Counted from the first letter of the stretch, positions 17,086 through 28,068 are shown. The stretch is DNA of 64,000 bases from an uncultured Rhodospirillales bacterium (GCA_937926175.1 CALANV010000004.1:8498-72497); one strand, 5' to 3'. Numbers and translations: made by a program. Notes: generated from the letters alone by a model not told the origin.

Positions 17086-18519
17086 ATGGAAGCATTGGAT
17101 CTCGTGATCCGGGGCGGCACGGTGGCGACGGCGGCCGACGTATTCCGCGCCGATGTCGGGGTAAGGGCGGGACGCATCGTCGCATTGGCTCAGGATCTGC
17201 CGCGGGGCCGGGAGGAGATCGATGCCACCGGCAAGCTGGTGCTTCCTGGCGGCGTCGATGCCCACTGCCATTTCGATCAGCCGATGACCGATGGCTCGGT
17301 AATGGCCGACGATTTCCTCACCGGTACGCGTTCCGCCGCCTGCGGCGGGACGACCACCGTGATCCCGTTCGCCTGTCAGCAGAAGGGCCGGTCGCTTCGT
17401 GCCGCGGTGCATGACTATCACGCCCGGGCCGAGGGTAAGGCGGTCATCGACTATGCGTTTCACCTCATCGTGTCGGATCCGACCGAACAGGTGCTGGGCC
17501 AGGAGCTGCCCGCCCTCATTCGCGACGGGTACACGTCGTTCAAGATCTATATGACCTATGACGACCTCAAGCTGAACGACCGCCAGATCCTGGACGTCCT
17601 GGCGCTCGCGCGGCGCGAAGGGGCCATGGTCATGGTCCACGCCGAGAACACGGACTGCATCGGCTGGCTTACAGACCGGCTTCTGCTCGCCAGTCATACC
17701 GAACCCCGATTCCATGCAGCGTCGCGCCCGGCGATCGTCGAGCGCGAGGCGACCCATCGTGCCATTTCATTGGCCGAACTCGTCGACGTGCCGATTCTCA
17801 TCGTTCACGTGTCGAGTCGCGAGGCGGTGGAGCAGATCCGCTGGGCACAGGGGCGGGGCCTGCGCATCTACGCGGAGACCTGCCCGCAATATCTGGTCCT
17901 GACGGAGGACGACCTCGCCAAGCCCGGATTCGAAGGGGCAAAATGCATCTGCAGCCCACCGCCGCGGGACAAGGCCAACCAGACGGCGATCTGGGACGGA
18001 CTCGCTGGCGGCGTCTTTCAGGTCTTTTCGTCCGACCACGCGCCGTTCCGCTATGCCGATCCGAAGGGCAAGATGGTTCGCGGCCGCGACGCGGCGTTCC
18101 CTTATGTGCCCAACGGCGTACCCGGGGTGGAGACCCGCCTGCCGATTCTCTATTCCGAGGGCGTCGCCAAGGGCCGCATCTCCCTGTCGCGCTTCGTCGC
18201 CCTCACTGCGACCAATCCGGCCAAGATCTATGGGCTTTATCCGATGAAAGGCACGATTGCGGTCGGATCGGATGCGGATCTCGTCATCTTCGATCCCGCG
18301 CGGCGGGTGCGCATTACGAATGATGGGCTTCATCACGCCGCCGATTACACGCCCTACGAGGGGCTCGAAGTCACCGGCTGGCCGGCGATCACGGTGTCGC
18401 GCGGCGAGATCGTCTGGGCGGACGGCAAGTTCACGGGGACCCCGGGGCGCGGATGCTTCCTGCCCTGTCGCCTGCCCGACGCCGCACGTCCCAAGAGCGT
18501 GGCTGCGGCGCCGGTTTGA
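17086..18519 (+). CDS. hydA: D-hydantoinase / dihydropyrimidinase
   Basis: The 477-residue cytoplasmic amidohydrolase opens five- or six-membered cyclic ureides to N-carbamoyl amino acids. All metal ligands are in their canonical places: His60 and His62 (DAHCHF), carboxylated Lys153 (SFKIYMTYDD), His185 (VHAEN), His241 (IVHVSS) and Asp317 (SSDHAPF). The CSPPPRDK segment and the C-terminal sandwich are also normal. Start ATG 17086 gives the usual MEALDLVIRGG beginning. It sits between the AMDase-like gene and a TRAP importer in one operon; a D-carbamoylase that would take the product is encoded at 31865 but is frameshifted. Confidence 0.93.
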   Translation: MEALDLVIRGGTVATAADVFRADVGVRAGRIVALAQDLPRGREEIDATGKLVLPGGVDAHCHFDQPMTDGSVMADDFLTGTRSAACGGTTTVIPFACQQKGRSLRAAVHDYHARAEGKAVIDYAFHLIVSDPTEQVLGQELPALIRDGYTSFKIYMTYDDLKLNDRQILDVLALARREGAMVMVHAENTDCIGWLTDRLLLASHTEPRFHAASRPAIVEREATHRAISLAELVDVPILIVHVSSREAVEQIRWAQGRGLRIYAETCPQYLVLTEDDLAKPGFEGAKCICSPPPRDKANQTAIWDGLAGGVFQVFSSDHAPFRYADPKGKMVRGRDAAFPYVPNGVPGVETRLPILYSEGVAKGRISLSRFVALTATNPAKIYGLYPMKGTIAVGSDADLVIFDPARRVRITNDGLHHAADYTPYEGLEVTGWPAITVSRGEIVWADGKFTGTPGRGCFLPCRLPDAARPKSVAAAPV

Positions 18520-18551
18520 TGATGCGGTTCCATATGGAAGGAGTGGGAAGC

Positions 18552-19610
18552 ATGAGGTGGCAGGGTATCAAGGCGGGTGCGGCCATTCTGTGTCTGCTGG
18601 GGAGCGACGCGGCAATCTCGCTCGCGGCCGCGGAAGTCCCGATGCGCGTCGCAGGTAACTTTTCAGCCAATCGCAAGCACGTCGAAGAAGTGGAGCGTCC
18701 GTTCTTCGATTCGCTCGCACGGAGTACAGGCGTCGACATACGCGTCAACTACAACCCGATGGATGTCGTCGGCGTCCAGGCGCAGGACGCACTCCGCCTC
18801 ATCCGGTCAGGGGCATTCGACATCATGTCGGTCCAGATCGGCCAGGCTTCCCGGGACGACCCCTTCTTCGAAGGGATCGACCTGATCGGCGTATCGACCG
18901 ACATGGCGCAGTTGCGCAAAGCCGTGGATGCGTACCGCGATGCGTTCGACAAGCGCCTGCAGGCGAAGTTCAACGCCAAGGTTCTCACGCTCTGGCCGTT
19001 CGGACCTCAGGTCTTCTACTGCAACACCGAAATCAAGAGTCTCGACGACCTGAAAGGACTCAAGGTTCGCAGCTTCACGCCGTCCATGGCGGCGCTCATC
19101 CAGCACCTGGGCGCGACGCCCGTGACCCTGCAGTTCAGCGAGGTCTACCCGGCGCTGCAGCGCGGCGTCGCCAATTGCGGCGTGACGTCGCCGACCTCGG
19201 GCAATTCGGGCAAATGGCCGGAAGTCACGACGCATTTCCTGCCGCTTTCCGTCTCCGGATCGGTTCAGGGGCATTTCGTCAATCTCGATCACTGGAAGAA
19301 GTATTCGCCGGCCGACCAGAAGAAGCTCGAGGCTGCGTTCAGAACGCTTGAGGACCGTATGTGGGCCCTGGCCGAAAGCGCGAACGCGGACGCGACCAAC
19401 TGCAATGTCGGCCGTGAACCCTGCAAGGAGAACATCAAGTACAATATGACGCTGGTCGAGGTCAGTCCGGAGGACGCCGCCAAGGTCAAGGCGGCCGTGA
19501 CGGCGGTCGTTCTGCCCTTGTGGAAACAGGCCTGCAACCGCGTCGACCCGACCTGCACCCGGACCTGGAACGAAACGGTCGGCAAGGTCGCCGGCCTGTG
19601 GATCGATTGA
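18552..19610 (+). CDS. TRAP importer solute-binding protein, DctP type
   Basis: The 352-residue periplasmic protein has a Sec signal (helix ending SLAAAEV) and the DctP fold: FDIMSVQIGQ, FYCNTEIKSLDDLKGLKVR and the ligand-binding RSFTPSM segment. Such proteins bind carboxylates, in this context probably an organic acid or N-carbamoyl acid. Four cysteines in the last third may form disulfides. AAGGAGTGGGAAGC precedes the ATG at 18552. A perfect 12-bp hairpin separates it from the membrane subunits, which fits the higher expression usual for binding proteins. Confidence 0.9.
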   Translation: MRWQGIKAGAAILCLLGSDAAISLAAAEVPMRVAGNFSANRKHVEEVERPFFDSLARSTGVDIRVNYNPMDVVGVQAQDALRLIRSGAFDIMSVQIGQASRDDPFFEGIDLIGVSTDMAQLRKAVDAYRDAFDKRLQAKFNAKVLTLWPFGPQVFYCNTEIKSLDDLKGLKVRSFTPSMAALIQHLGATPVTLQFSEVYPALQRGVANCGVTSPTSGNSGKWPEVTTHFLPLSVSGSVQGHFVNLDHWKKYSPADQKKLEAAFRTLEDRMWALAESANADATNCNVGREPCKENIKYNMTLVEVSPEDAAKVKAAVTAVVLPLWKQACNRVDPTCTRTWNETVGKVAGLWID

Positions 19611-19618
19611 CGCCGTAG

Positions 19619-19647
19619 CCGAAGGGCGCCTCACCGGCGCCCTTCGG
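19619..19647 (+). terminator. Intercistronic hairpin between dctP and dctQ genes
   Basis: Bases 19619-19630 pair perfectly with 19636-19647 (12 bp, five-base loop). A pyrimidine-rich tail follows without a true T run, so partial termination or mRNA protection is more likely than complete termination. Confidence 0.6.
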
Positions 19648-19664
19648 GTCGTCACTTCCTTTCG

Positions 19665-20267
19665 ATGCGTTGCATGTCCCGCGACATCCTGCGACGGCTT
19701 CCATACGGACTTGCGCGCACGGGGGCGATCCTGTGCGGGTGGTGGTTGGCGATCTTCTCGCTGCTGACATGCGTCGAAATCGTTGGCCGAAAGCTTTTCG
19801 GATTCACGCTGCACGGCATCGACGAGATCGGCGGGTATACCCTCGCCATAACCTGTGCGGTGGGATTCTCGTACGCCCTGGTCCAGCGTAGCCATACGCG
19901 CGTCGACATCCTGTTGACGCGTTTGCCGCCACACGTGGCTGCCGTCCTGAACGCCGGCAGCATGGTCGTGCTGAGCATCGTCGTCGTATTCACGACATGG
20001 CGCGGCTTCGTCGAGCTACGGGAGAGCATCGAGTTCATGAGCGTCGCGAACTCGCCGTTGCAGACGCCCATGTGGCTTCCGCAGGGCTTTTGGTTCGTAG
20101 GCCTGGTCCTGTTTGCGGCCATCGCCACGATCTTCGCCATCGACGGCATGCGCCTTCTCCTGGTCGACTGGCGTCGTGTGAATCAACGTTACGGGCCGCC
20201 GTCGCTGGACGAGGAGATCACGGCGGAACTGCGTGCCGCATCGAAGCACGGAGACCGACGCCCATGA
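19665..20267 (+). CDS. TRAP importer small membrane subunit, DctQ type
   Basis: The 200-residue protein has four predicted membrane helices with the DctQ pattern (ICAGWWL-like first helix, then EIVGRKLFGFTLHGIDEIGG before helix two). It pairs with the large subunit encoded immediately downstream, whose start overlaps its stop by four bases. A second in-frame ATG at 19674 is possible as the start. Confidence 0.88.
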   Translation: MRCMSRDILRRLPYGLARTGAILCGWWLAIFSLLTCVEIVGRKLFGFTLHGIDEIGGYTLAITCAVGFSYALVQRSHTRVDILLTRLPPHVAAVLNAGSMVVLSIVVVFTTWRGFVELRESIEFMSVANSPLQTPMWLPQGFWFVGLVLFAAIATIFAIDGMRLLLVDWRRVNQRYGPPSLDEEITAELRAASKHGDRRP

Positions 20268-21568
20268 TCGACGTCGGTGCCGCTGCCATCGGCTTCTGTC
20301 TGATGCTGGCGCTGATGGCGCTCGGCCTGCACGTCGCCGTGGCCATGTTCGGGATCGGTCTGCTCGGCGCCGGCCTGTACCTGGGGTCTGCGATCGTCGA
20401 TTCGGTAGGTACCCAGTTCTGGGGTGCGACCGACAGTTTCGTCCTGCTGGCCATTCCGCTTTTCGTGCTGCTCGGCGAGCTTCTCGTCCGGTGCGGCGCC
20501 ACGGAGCGCATGTACAGGGCGTTGGCGGATTGGCTGAGTCCGCTGCCGGGCGGACTCTTGCATACGAATATCGGTGCCTCGGCGATGTTCGCGGCCGTAT
20601 CGGGATCATCCGTGGCGACGGCGGCGACGATCGCGACCGTCGCGCTCCCTGCGTTTCGCGGGCGCGAGTATGATGTGCGGCTCGTCCTGGGTTCCGTGGC
20701 CGCAGGAGCGACGCTCGGAATCCTGATTCCGCCCAGCATCAACATGATCATATACGGGGCAATGACCAACACCTCGGTCGGGCGCCTCTACGCCGCCGGC
20801 GTCGTCCCGGGTCTCGTCCTCACGGCCCTGTTCATGCTGGCGATCGTGGTGGCGTGCCGGCTGCGCCCGTCCTTCGCCGGAAAGCGGGAGGCCGTGGCGC
20901 CGCTGGCCGAACGGGTCCGCCGCCTCGCCGATCTGCTCCCGCCGGTTCTCATCTTCGGCATGGTCATGGGCAGCATCTATCTGGGGTGGGCGACCCCCAC
21001 CGAGTCAGCGGCCGTCGGGGTGATGATGGCGTTCGGGCTCACGGCGGCGTATCGCTCGCTCAGCATCCGGATGCTGCACGAGTGCTTCGTTGCGACCGTG
21101 AACATCACGGCGATGATCGGTTTCATCGTCGCCGCGGCGTTCTATCTGAACTTCGTGATCGGAATTCTGGGAATTCCCCAGGCCCTTGCGAAGTTCGTCG
21201 CGGAAATCGGCGCCACGCCTACGCAGATGATGTGGGCGCTCTTCCTGTTCTACGTCGTTCTCGGCTGCTTTCTCGAGACGCTGTCGATGATGATCGGAAC
21301 GATTCCGATCATCTTTCCGCTGGTCGTCGCGCTCGGCATCGACCCGGTATGGTTCGGGATATTTCTCGTCATCATGTGCGAGCTGGCCCTCATCACGCCG
21401 CCGGTCGGGATGAACCTGTATGTCGTCCAGGGTGTACGCCGGGAGGGTACGGTGACGGACGTGATCGTCGGGACATTGCCGTTCGTCCTGATGATGGTCC
21501 TGATCACCGTGCTGTTGATCTATGTCCCCGATCTGACCCTTTGGCTGCCGGGCGTCTTCTTCGACTGA
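20264..21568 (+). CDS. TRAP importer large membrane subunit, DctM type
   Basis: The 434-residue, 12-helix permease is of normal DctM length. Signature stretches include GATDSFVLLAIPLFVLLGEL, SSVATAATIATVALP and GILIPPSINMIIYG, and LITPPVGMNLYVVQG near the end. It completes a DctPQM set and closes the operon that begins with the AMDase-like gene; HyuB follows convergently 105 bp away. Confidence 0.93.
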   Translation: MIDVGAAAIGFCLMLALMALGLHVAVAMFGIGLLGAGLYLGSAIVDSVGTQFWGATDSFVLLAIPLFVLLGELLVRCGATERMYRALADWLSPLPGGLLHTNIGASAMFAAVSGSSVATAATIATVALPAFRGREYDVRLVLGSVAAGATLGILIPPSINMIIYGAMTNTSVGRLYAAGVVPGLVLTALFMLAIVVACRLRPSFAGKREAVAPLAERVRRLADLLPPVLIFGMVMGSIYLGWATPTESAAVGVMMAFGLTAAYRSLSIRMLHECFVATVNITAMIGFIVAAAFYLNFVIGILGIPQALAKFVAEIGATPTQMMWALFLFYVVLGCFLETLSMMIGTIPIIFPLVVALGIDPVWFGIFLVIMCELALITPPVGMNLYVVQGVRREGTVTDVIVGTLPFVLMMVLITVLLIYVPDLTLWLPGVFFD

Positions 21569-21673
21569 CGCGCCGCGACGGGATACGGAGTGCCGGTCGC
21601 CTTGGACATTCCGCCATACGCAAGGATGGCGCAGGAGCCAGTCCGCATCGCTGCGGATACGTCCGCTACGGGG

Positions 21674-23470
21674 TCAGCCGCCTCGTGGCGCGGATCTCAA
21701 TGCCGCGGTCGCAGCCATGTCGACCTCGTTCTGCGGCGTAATCACGACGCCGTAATCGGTGCGAGCCTGTTCGACGGTGATGTATCCGTCGAGAACATCG
21801 TCGAGGACCTTCTGCGGATCGCGCGTGAACGGGTCGCCGTAGCCGCCGCCACCCGGTCCGATGGCGACGAATCGGTCGCCGGCCCGTGCCGGCATGTGCG
21901 GAAGCTTCGAGGGCAACGCCACCGGCTGGCCGTCCTTCGGCTCGAAGATCAACGCCGCAGTCGTGCCGTCGCGGCCGCCGGCGAAGCCCCAGGGCCGGAA
22001 GCGGTGGCCTTCGCCTTCGACCGAGACGCCCCCGTCTGCCAGCATCGTGAAGCTGCGGATGGACCCGACACCGCCGCGCCAGGCGCCGGGCGCGGCCGTA
22101 CCGTCCCGGAGCTCGTAGCGATCGACGCGCAACGGCAGATGGGATTCGATGTCTTCGATCGGGTTGTTGCGCGTGTTCGCATAGAGCGTGTCGACCGCGT
22201 CCATGCCGTCCTTGCCATACCGGCCGCCGTAGCTGCCTTCGAATATCTCCATGTGCACCCAGTGGCGCTCGCCCTGCAGTCCGGAGAAGGCCATGACCTT
22301 GAGGTTGCCGATGCCGGCCGATACCTGTCGCGGCACGACCTGCGCCAGCGCCTTCATGACGGTGTCGGCGAGCTGGTTGCCGGGGCAGAACCGCGCGATG
22401 GTCGGCGCCGGGAAGATCGGATTGGCGAGGCAGCCTTTCGGCGCCACGATCCGGATCGGTCGCGTCAGGCCGCTGTTCTGCGGGATATGTCCGTAGATCG
22501 CGGAGTCGAGCAGGGCCGAGCGCAGCGTCAGCCAGATCGCACAGTCGACGGTCCCTTCGAAGGGCATGTTGATGGGGCGGTCGGGCACTTGCGGCGCGGT
22601 CCCGGTCAGATCGACGGTCATTTCGTCGCCGTCCACGATCAAAGTGACGACCAGCGGCAGTTCGCGTTTCGCGCGATCGTCGGAATCGAGGAAGCCGTCG
22701 ATGTACCCGGTCGCGGTATAGCGGCCGTCTGGCAGACGCGCGATCGCTTCGCGCATCAGGCGCTCCGAATAGTCCATCAGCTCCTCGGCCGCGGCCTGCA
22801 CGGTCTCGAGGCCGTAGCGGCGGATCAGGTCCAGATATCGTTCGGCGCCGATACGACATGCGGCGATCTGCGCCTCCATGTCGCCGACGACGAGATCTGG
22901 GGCACGGATATTGGCGCGCAAGATCTGCCAAACCGGCTCGATCCGGCGGCCGGCCTCGTACACCTTGATGGCCTTGAACTGCAGCCCCTCGGCGTAGGCG
23001 TCGATGGCGTTGACGATGCCGCAGCTGCCGGGGGTCAGCGCCCCGATGTCGAGGTGATGTGCGGTCGTGACCGAGTAGCCGACGATCCGGTCCTCGTGGA
23101 ACACGGGCACGCAGAACGCGACGTCAGGCCCGTGGCTGGCGCCGGCATAGGCGTCGTTGTGCATGATGACGTCGCCCGGCTGCAGCGTTTCACCACGCGC
23201 GGCGAGCGCCGCCAGGATGCCGCGCACGTATCCCGGAATCGGGCCCGACTGCAGGGGCGTCGACTGCACGGATTCGCAGAGCTGCCGACCCTGCGCATCG
23301 ATGATGGCGGCACCGAAATCCGCGGACTCGCGGATGATGCTGGAATAGGACATCCGCATCAGCTTGTAGCCCATCTCGACTGCAATGTTCTCGAGCGCGC
23401 CCTGGATGACGCTCGCCGTCACCGGGTCGATACGTCGTGCCGTTGCCGCGCGGGGCCAGACCATGCTCAT
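21674..23470 (-). CDS. hyuB: N-methylhydantoinase B / 5-oxoprolinase beta subunit (HyuB)
   Basis: The 598-residue subunit works with HyuA in ATP-dependent opening of hydantoin- or oxoproline-type rings. Family segments are plain: [20 protein letters not shown] at the start, [14 protein letters not shown], the [14 protein letters not shown] block, [12 protein letters not shown] and the glycine-rich [10 protein letters not shown] near the C-terminus. The start overlaps the HyuA stop by four bases (ATGA). It is the last of seven genes in the minus-strand operon starting at 30485. Confidence 0.93.
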   Translation of the reverse strand: MSMVWPRAATARRIDPVTASVIQGALENIAVEMGYKLMRMSYSSIIRESADFGAAIIDAQGRQLCESVQSTPLQSGPIPGYVRGILAALAARGETLQPGDVIMHNDAYAGASHGPDVAFCVPVFHEDRIVGYSVTTAHHLDIGALTPGSCGIVNAIDAYAEGLQFKAIKVYEAGRRIEPVWQILRANIRAPDLVVGDMEAQIAACRIGAERYLDLIRRYGLETVQAAAEELMDYSERLMREAIARLPDGRYTATGYIDGFLDSDDRAKRELPLVVTLIVDGDEMTVDLTGTAPQVPDRPINMPFEGTVDCAIWLTLRSALLDSAIYGHIPQNSGLTRPIRIVAPKGCLANPIFPAPTIARFCPGNQLADTVMKALAQVVPRQVSAGIGNLKVMAFSGLQGERHWVHMEIFEGSYGGRYGKDGMDAVDTLYANTRNNPIEDIESHLPLRVDRYELRDGTAAPGAWRGGVGSIRSFTMLADGGVSVEGEGHRFRPWGFAGGRDGTTAALIFEPKDGQPVALPSKLPHMPARAGDRFVAIGPGGGGYGDPFTRDPQKVLDDVLDGYITVEQARTDYGVVITPQNEVDMAATAALRSAPRGG

Positions 23471-25545
23471 GCTGCGCCTCCCAAACGGATGAGAAGATTG
23501 CCGGCCGCGTCAAGAACGGCGGTGGCGCCGGGCGGCACGACCGTCGTGCTGTCCATTTGCAGTACGATGGCGGGGCCGGTGATCGGTGCACCGACCGGCA
23601 ATGCGTCCCGCCGGTAGAAGGCGGTGGGCAGGGACTTCAGCTCGTCGTCGACGCGGAACACGCCGCGGCCTGTGCGGACGAGTGCCGCTTCGACCGAAGT
23701 GCCGGACGGCGTCGCCGGTTTGTCGATCTTCGGAATGGAACCGATGCCCGTGAGGCGGATATTGACGATCTCGATCCTGCCCTCCGGGAAGCGGTGACCG
23801 TATTCCATCTCATGCTGGCGATGGAACGCCTCCCATATCGCCGCCAGTGAGGCCTCATCCAGATTACCCGCCGGAAATGCGACGCGAAGCTCGTATCCCT
23901 GGCCGACGTAGCGCAGGTCGCCGGCCCGCTCGAACCGGATCGTGCTGTCCGAAAGGCCGTCGGCGGCAAACTGGGCGCGCATGGCGCGTTCCATGGCAGC
24001 GAAATCCGCGTTGAGCTTGGCGAGGTCGATCGCCCCCTCGACCTGGAACTCGGTCTTGATCGCGTCGTATCGCAGATCGGTGGTCAGAAGCCCGACGGCC
24101 GACGTGATTCCCGGGTACGGCGGGACGATCACTTCGGGAATGCCGAGCATGGCAGCCACCTCGGCGCCATGCAGCGGGCCAGCGCCACCGAAGGCGACGA
24201 GTGTGTATTCCCGCGGGTCGATGCCCTTCTGTACGGTGCGCGAACGGATCGCGTTCGCCATGTTGGCATTCACGATGGTCAGAATGCCTTCCGCCGCTTC
24301 CAGCTCGGTCATGCCGAGCCGGGCGGCGAGCCCCGCGATCGCACGTCGCGCCGCGACTTCATCCAGGACCATGCCGCCGCCGAGGAAATTGTCCTTGTCG
24401 AGCCGTCCCAGAACGACGTTCGCGTCGGTCACGGTCGGCTCCGTTCCGCCGCGGCCATAGGCGGCGGGGCCGGGACGTGCGCCTGCACTGCGTGGCCCGA
24501 CGCGGAAGGCGCCGCCGGCGTCGACATAGGCGATCGAGCCGCCGCCGGCGCCGATCGTGTGCACGTCGATCATCGGAACCAGCATCGGATAGCCGGCGAT
24601 CCACGTGTCGCGTGCCGTCGCCTCGCTGAAACGGCCGTCCGTAACGATGCCGATATCGGCGCTCGTGCCGCCGACATCGAAGGTGATCAGCTTGCGCCGT
24701 CCGGAAAGGGCGCCTGTCCAGGCGCCGCCGAGCACGCCGGCCGCCGGCCCGGAGAGTAGCGTCAATACCGGCCGTTCCGATACCATGGCCGCGGTGGCGA
24801 CGCCGCCGTTGGAGCCCATGATCCGAAGATTGGCCTTCAGGTCCGCGGACCGGATCCGGGTTTCGAGGTTGCTTACATAGTCGCGGACCTTCGGGCCGAC
24901 GAAGGCGTTCATCGCCGTCGTGGTGAAGCGCTCGAATTCGCGGAACTGCGGTGAAACCGAGGCGGAAGTGGTCACGAAAGCTTCGGGGAACTCCTCCTGA
25001 ACGATTTCACGGGCCCGCTCCTCGTGCGCGGGGTTGAGATACGAGAACAGGAAGCAGATCGAGACCGATTGGACGCCCTCCGCCTTGAGGGCACGCGCCG
25101 CGGCGCGGACCTGTTCTTCGTCCAGCGGCGTCAGCACGGCGCCCGTAGGCGGCACGCAGCGTTCGGAAACGGTCTTGCGATGGCGGCGACGCACCAGCGG
25201 ACGGTCCTGCCAGGGGATCTCCTGCATGATGGAGTAGTTCTGGGGCCGCTGGTGCCGGCCGATATGGATGATGTCGCGATACCCGGCCGTCGTGATCATG
25301 CCGGTCGGCGAACCGTCGTACTCCAGCACGGCATTGGTGGCGATGGTCGTGCCGTGGAAAATGTAGTCGACCTTGTCCCGGGCGACGCCCTGCCGGTCGC
25401 ACAGTTCGATCACCCCGCGGAGGATTCCTTGCGACGGATCGTCGGGCGTGGTCGGCACTTTGTGGGTCGCGGTGATGCCGCGACCGATATCGGTAAGAAC
25501 GAGATCAGTGAATGTGCCGCCGACATCGACGCCGATGAGAATCAT
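23467..25545 (-). CDS. hyuA: N-methylhydantoinase A / 5-oxoprolinase alpha subunit (HyuA)
   Basis: The 692-residue ATP-binding subunit has the actin-like start [54 protein letters not shown] and [10 protein letters not shown], all diagnostic. With HyuB it would hydrolyse a hydantoin or N-methylhydantoin to a carbamoyl acid at the cost of ATP. Start ATG 25545 overlaps the racemase stop (ATGA). The presence of this ATP-driven enzyme alongside the ATP-independent D-hydantoinase at 17086 points to two different ring substrates or enantiomers. Confidence 0.93.
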   Translation of the reverse strand: MILIGVDVGGTFTDLVLTDIGRGITATHKVPTTPDDPSQGILRGVIELCDRQGVARDKVDYIFHGTTIATNAVLEYDGSPTGMITTAGYRDIIHIGRHQRPQNYSIMQEIPWQDRPLVRRRHRKTVSERCVPPTGAVLTPLDEEQVRAAARALKAEGVQSVSICFLFSYLNPAHEERAREIVQEEFPEAFVTTSASVSPQFREFERFTTTAMNAFVGPKVRDYVSNLETRIRSADLKANLRIMGSNGGVATAAMVSERPVLTLLSGPAAGVLGGAWTGALSGRRKLITFDVGGTSADIGIVTDGRFSEATARDTWIAGYPMLVPMIDVHTIGAGGGSIAYVDAGGAFRVGPRSAGARPGPAAYGRGGTEPTVTDANVVLGRLDKDNFLGGGMVLDEVAARRAIAGLAARLGMTELEAAEGILTIVNANMANAIRSRTVQKGIDPREYTLVAFGGAGPLHGAEVAAMLGIPEVIVPPYPGITSAVGLLTTDLRYDAIKTEFQVEGAIDLAKLNADFAAMERAMRAQFAADGLSDSTIRFERAGDLRYVGQGYELRVAFPAGNLDEASLAAIWEAFHRQHEMEYGHRFPEGRIEIVNIRLTGIGSIPKIDKPATPSGTSVEAALVRTGRGVFRVDDELKSLPTAFYRRDALPVGAPITGPAIVLQMDSTTVVPPGATAVLDAAGNLLIRLGGAA

Positions 25546-26303
25546 GGAGCAACTTGCGCGAACCGGGTTGGAGAGGGGGCAAACGCGGCAGAACGCCCGC
25601 GATAGGGCTTGGGCAGTGGCGCGGCATATCCGCCGACACGACTGGTCTTCAGGCCGAGGCCGACCAGGGATTCGGCTAGCTTGATCGCCGCGGCTACGCC
25701 GTCGATGACCGGAACGCCGGTCTCGCGCGTGAGCCAAGCCGCCAGATCCGCCATTCCGGCGCAGCCGAGAATCACGGCCTCCGCCCCATCCTCCGCCACG
25801 GCACGCTCGACTTCCGTGCGGACCCGTTGCGCGGCGGCACCGCCGGTCTCTTCAAGCGCGAGAACGGGAATATCGGCCGCGCGCACGCGTCGGCATTGCC
25901 GCTCCAGGCCGTAGCGAAGGGCGAGGTGCTCGATCACCGGGATCGAGCGGGCGAGGGTCGTCACGACCGAGAACCGACCGGCGACCATGGGGGCGAGACG
26001 CATGGCCGCCTCGCAAATGCCGATCACCGGGCCCGGCGCGATCGTCCGGGCCGCATCGAGGCCGGGATCGTCGAAGCAGGCGATGATCGTCGCGTCGACC
26101 CCCTGGTCCGCACCACGCCGCACCTCTTCCAGTAGACCGGGCAGGCAATGGGCTTCGTCATAGTAGCCTTCGATGCTGACCGGACCGTCCGCCGGATTGA
26201 CGGCGATGATCGTCGTGCCCCGCGACGCGACCGCCCGCGCCGCCGCGGCGATCCGGTCGGTCATGCCGGACGTCGTATTGGGATTGACGACCAGGATCTT
26301 CAT
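25542..26303 (-). CDS. hyuE: Hydantoin racemase (both catalytic cysteines present)
   Basis: The 253-residue enzyme interconverts D- and L-5-substituted hydantoins. It has Cys76 in IIACFDDPG and Cys181 in [10 protein letters not shown], exactly where characterised hydantoin racemases place their acid/base pair, plus [15 protein letters not shown] at the end. It is coupled by ATGA overlaps to the permease upstream and to hyuA downstream, so racemisation, transport and ring opening are made together. It is the only one of the three racemase-type proteins in this window with an intact active site. Confidence 0.92.
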   Translation of the reverse strand: MKILVVNPNTTSGMTDRIAAAARAVASRGTTIIAVNPADGPVSIEGYYDEAHCLPGLLEEVRRGADQGVDATIIACFDDPGLDAARTIAPGPVIGICEAAMRLAPMVAGRFSVVTTLARSIPVIEHLALRYGLERQCRRVRAADIPVLALEETGGAAAQRVRTEVERAVAEDGAEAVILGCAGMADLAAWLTRETGVPVIDGVAAAIKLAESLVGLGLKTSRVGGYAAPLPKPYRGRSAAFAPSPTRFAQVAP

Positions 26304-27139
26304 GGCTTCGGCCCCGCGGGCATGCGCCGGGCGCGACGGCGCTGGATGATGGTCGTTGCGGCAAGACAGCCGCCGACGACCAGAAACGAGAATGCGGTCG
26401 TGACCGTGCCGAGTGCGTAGAGGGCCGGCGATGTGATATTGGTCGTCATGCCGTAGATCTCGAGCGGCAGCGTGTTCCGCGTGCCCACCGCCAGCAGCGA
26501 GCGCGCGAACTCGTCATAAGACAAGGTGAAGCCGAACAGGCCGACGCCGACCAGGCTGGGCGCCACGATCGGGAGCACGACATGGCGGATGGTCTGCCAA
26601 GGCGTGGCGCCGAGATCCCGCGCCGCCTCCTCGTAGGACTTGTTGAAGCGGTTGAAGACCGCGAACATGATCAGGAGGCCGAAGGGCAGCGTCCATGTGA
26701 GGTGCGCGCCCAGACCCGAGCTCCACCACGTGGTCTCGATATCAAGAATGCGGAACAGAAGCCCCACGCCCAGGCTCACCAGGATCGACGGCACGATCAG
26801 GCTGGCAACGGCGAGATAGAAGATGAACGAGGCGCCGCGGAAGCGCTTTCGGAACGCAAGGCCCGCCGCGAAGGAGATCACGACGGTGAGCGCCATGACG
26901 ATCAGGCCAAGCTTGAACGAGCGCAGGAACGAGCCTTTGAAGTCGCCGACCCGTTGCTGCTCGAACAGGGCCTGGAACCAGTGCGTCGACCACCCGATCA
27001 TTGGGAAGGTCAGGCCGCCATCGGGCCCCTGGAATGACAGAAGGACGATGGCGGAGAGCGGACCGTAGAGGAACAGCACGAACAGGACGAAGAACGTGCC
27101 GAGCGCGTAGAAGCTGGCCGGTCGCCGCTCTTCCCGCAC
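26300..27139 (-). CDS. ABC importer permease, PotC type (HyuAB operon)
   Basis: The 279-residue inner-membrane subunit has six helices and the EAA loop EEAARDLGATPWQTIRHVV. It starts with GTG at 27139, two bases from the end of the partner permease, and its stop overlaps the racemase start. It forms the second polyamine-type importer with the three genes upstream; substrate probably the ring compound handled by HyuAB. Confidence 0.92.
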   Translation of the reverse strand: MREERRPASFYALGTFFVLFVLFLYGPLSAIVLLSFQGPDGGLTFPMIGWSTHWFQALFEQQRVGDFKGSFLRSFKLGLIVMALTVVISFAAGLAFRKRFRGASFIFYLAVASLIVPSILVSLGVGLLFRILDIETTWWSSGLGAHLTWTLPFGLLIMFAVFNRFNKSYEEAARDLGATPWQTIRHVVLPIVAPSLVGVGLFGFTLSYDEFARSLLAVGTRNTLPLEIYGMTTNITSPALYALGTVTTAFSFLVVGGCLAATTIIQRRRARRMPAGPKP

Positions 27140-27140
27140 G

Positions 27141-28007
27141 TTACAGCTCCTTGCGGATGTCGACGATACGCATCATCGCCGCTACGATCAGAAGAACGAC
27201 GGCGAGGAGAACGATCGCATTCGCAGCCGCGGCCGGATACTGGAGGTAGGCGAGCTGGTTCGCCATCATCAGACCGACCGACGTACTCTGCCCGCCGCTC
27301 ATCAGGCGCACGGTGACGAAATCACCCATGACCAGCGTCACGACGAAAATGGAGCCGATGGCGATGCCGGGCTTCGACAGCGGCAAGACCACCTCGCGAA
27401 CCACGCGCCATCCGCTTGCGCCGCAATCGACCGCCGCCTCGATGAGCGAGCGGTCGATCCGCATCATGGAGTTGAAGATCGGCACCACCATGAACAGGGC
27501 ATAGAGGTGGACATAGGCGAGCACGGTCGAGAATTCAGAGAAGAGCAGGAACTCCAGAGGCTCCCGAATCACGCCCATGGCGATGAGCGTACTGTTGAGA
27601 ATGCCGTTACGACCGAGAAACGGAATCCACGAGATCATGCGGATGATGTTCGATGTCCAGAACGGAATCGTGCAGACGAGGAACAGCGTCATCTGCCATT
27701 TGAGCGTCCGCACGTGAAACGCCAGGAAATAGGCGACGGTGAACCCGACGACGAGCGTAACGGCCCACGTGATGGCGGCGAACCTGAGCGTACTCAGATA
27801 GGTCTTGTACGTGACCACGGACGAGAAGAGTTCCCAGTAGTTCCGGAAAGTGAAATCCGGAATAAGGGCGTACTCTGTGTAATCCCAGAAGCTGACGACT
27901 GCGATCAGCGCGATGGGGAAGACCAGAAAGACACCAAGGACGGCGGCGAGCGGCGCCACTTGCAGATAGGGGGCGGCCGCCGCTACCCGGCTTCGGCCAA
28001 CTCGCAT
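27141..28007 (-). CDS. ABC importer permease, PotB type (HyuAB operon)
   Basis: The 288-residue protein has six predicted helices and the EAA loop IEAAVDCGASGWRVVREVV. The ATG at 28007 gives a short cytoplasmic N-terminus before the first helix; an in-frame start at 28130 would run into the binding-protein gene upstream and has no family support. It pairs with the permease at 26300. Confidence 0.9.
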   Translation of the reverse strand: MRVGRSRVAAAAPYLQVAPLAAVLGVFLVFPIALIAVVSFWDYTEYALIPDFTFRNYWELFSSVVTYKTYLSTLRFAAITWAVTLVVGFTVAYFLAFHVRTLKWQMTLFLVCTIPFWTSNIIRMISWIPFLGRNGILNSTLIAMGVIREPLEFLLFSEFSTVLAYVHLYALFMVVPIFNSMMRIDRSLIEAAVDCGASGWRVVREVVLPLSKPGIAIGSIFVVTLVMGDFVTVRLMSGGQSTSVGLMMANQLAYLQYPAAAANAIVLLAVVLLIVAAMMRIVDIRKEL

Positions 28008-28068
28008 TGAAAGAAGGTGGAGCCCGAGCCGGCCATGCGGCCAGCCCGGGTTCCGCTCCGCGGCTAGA

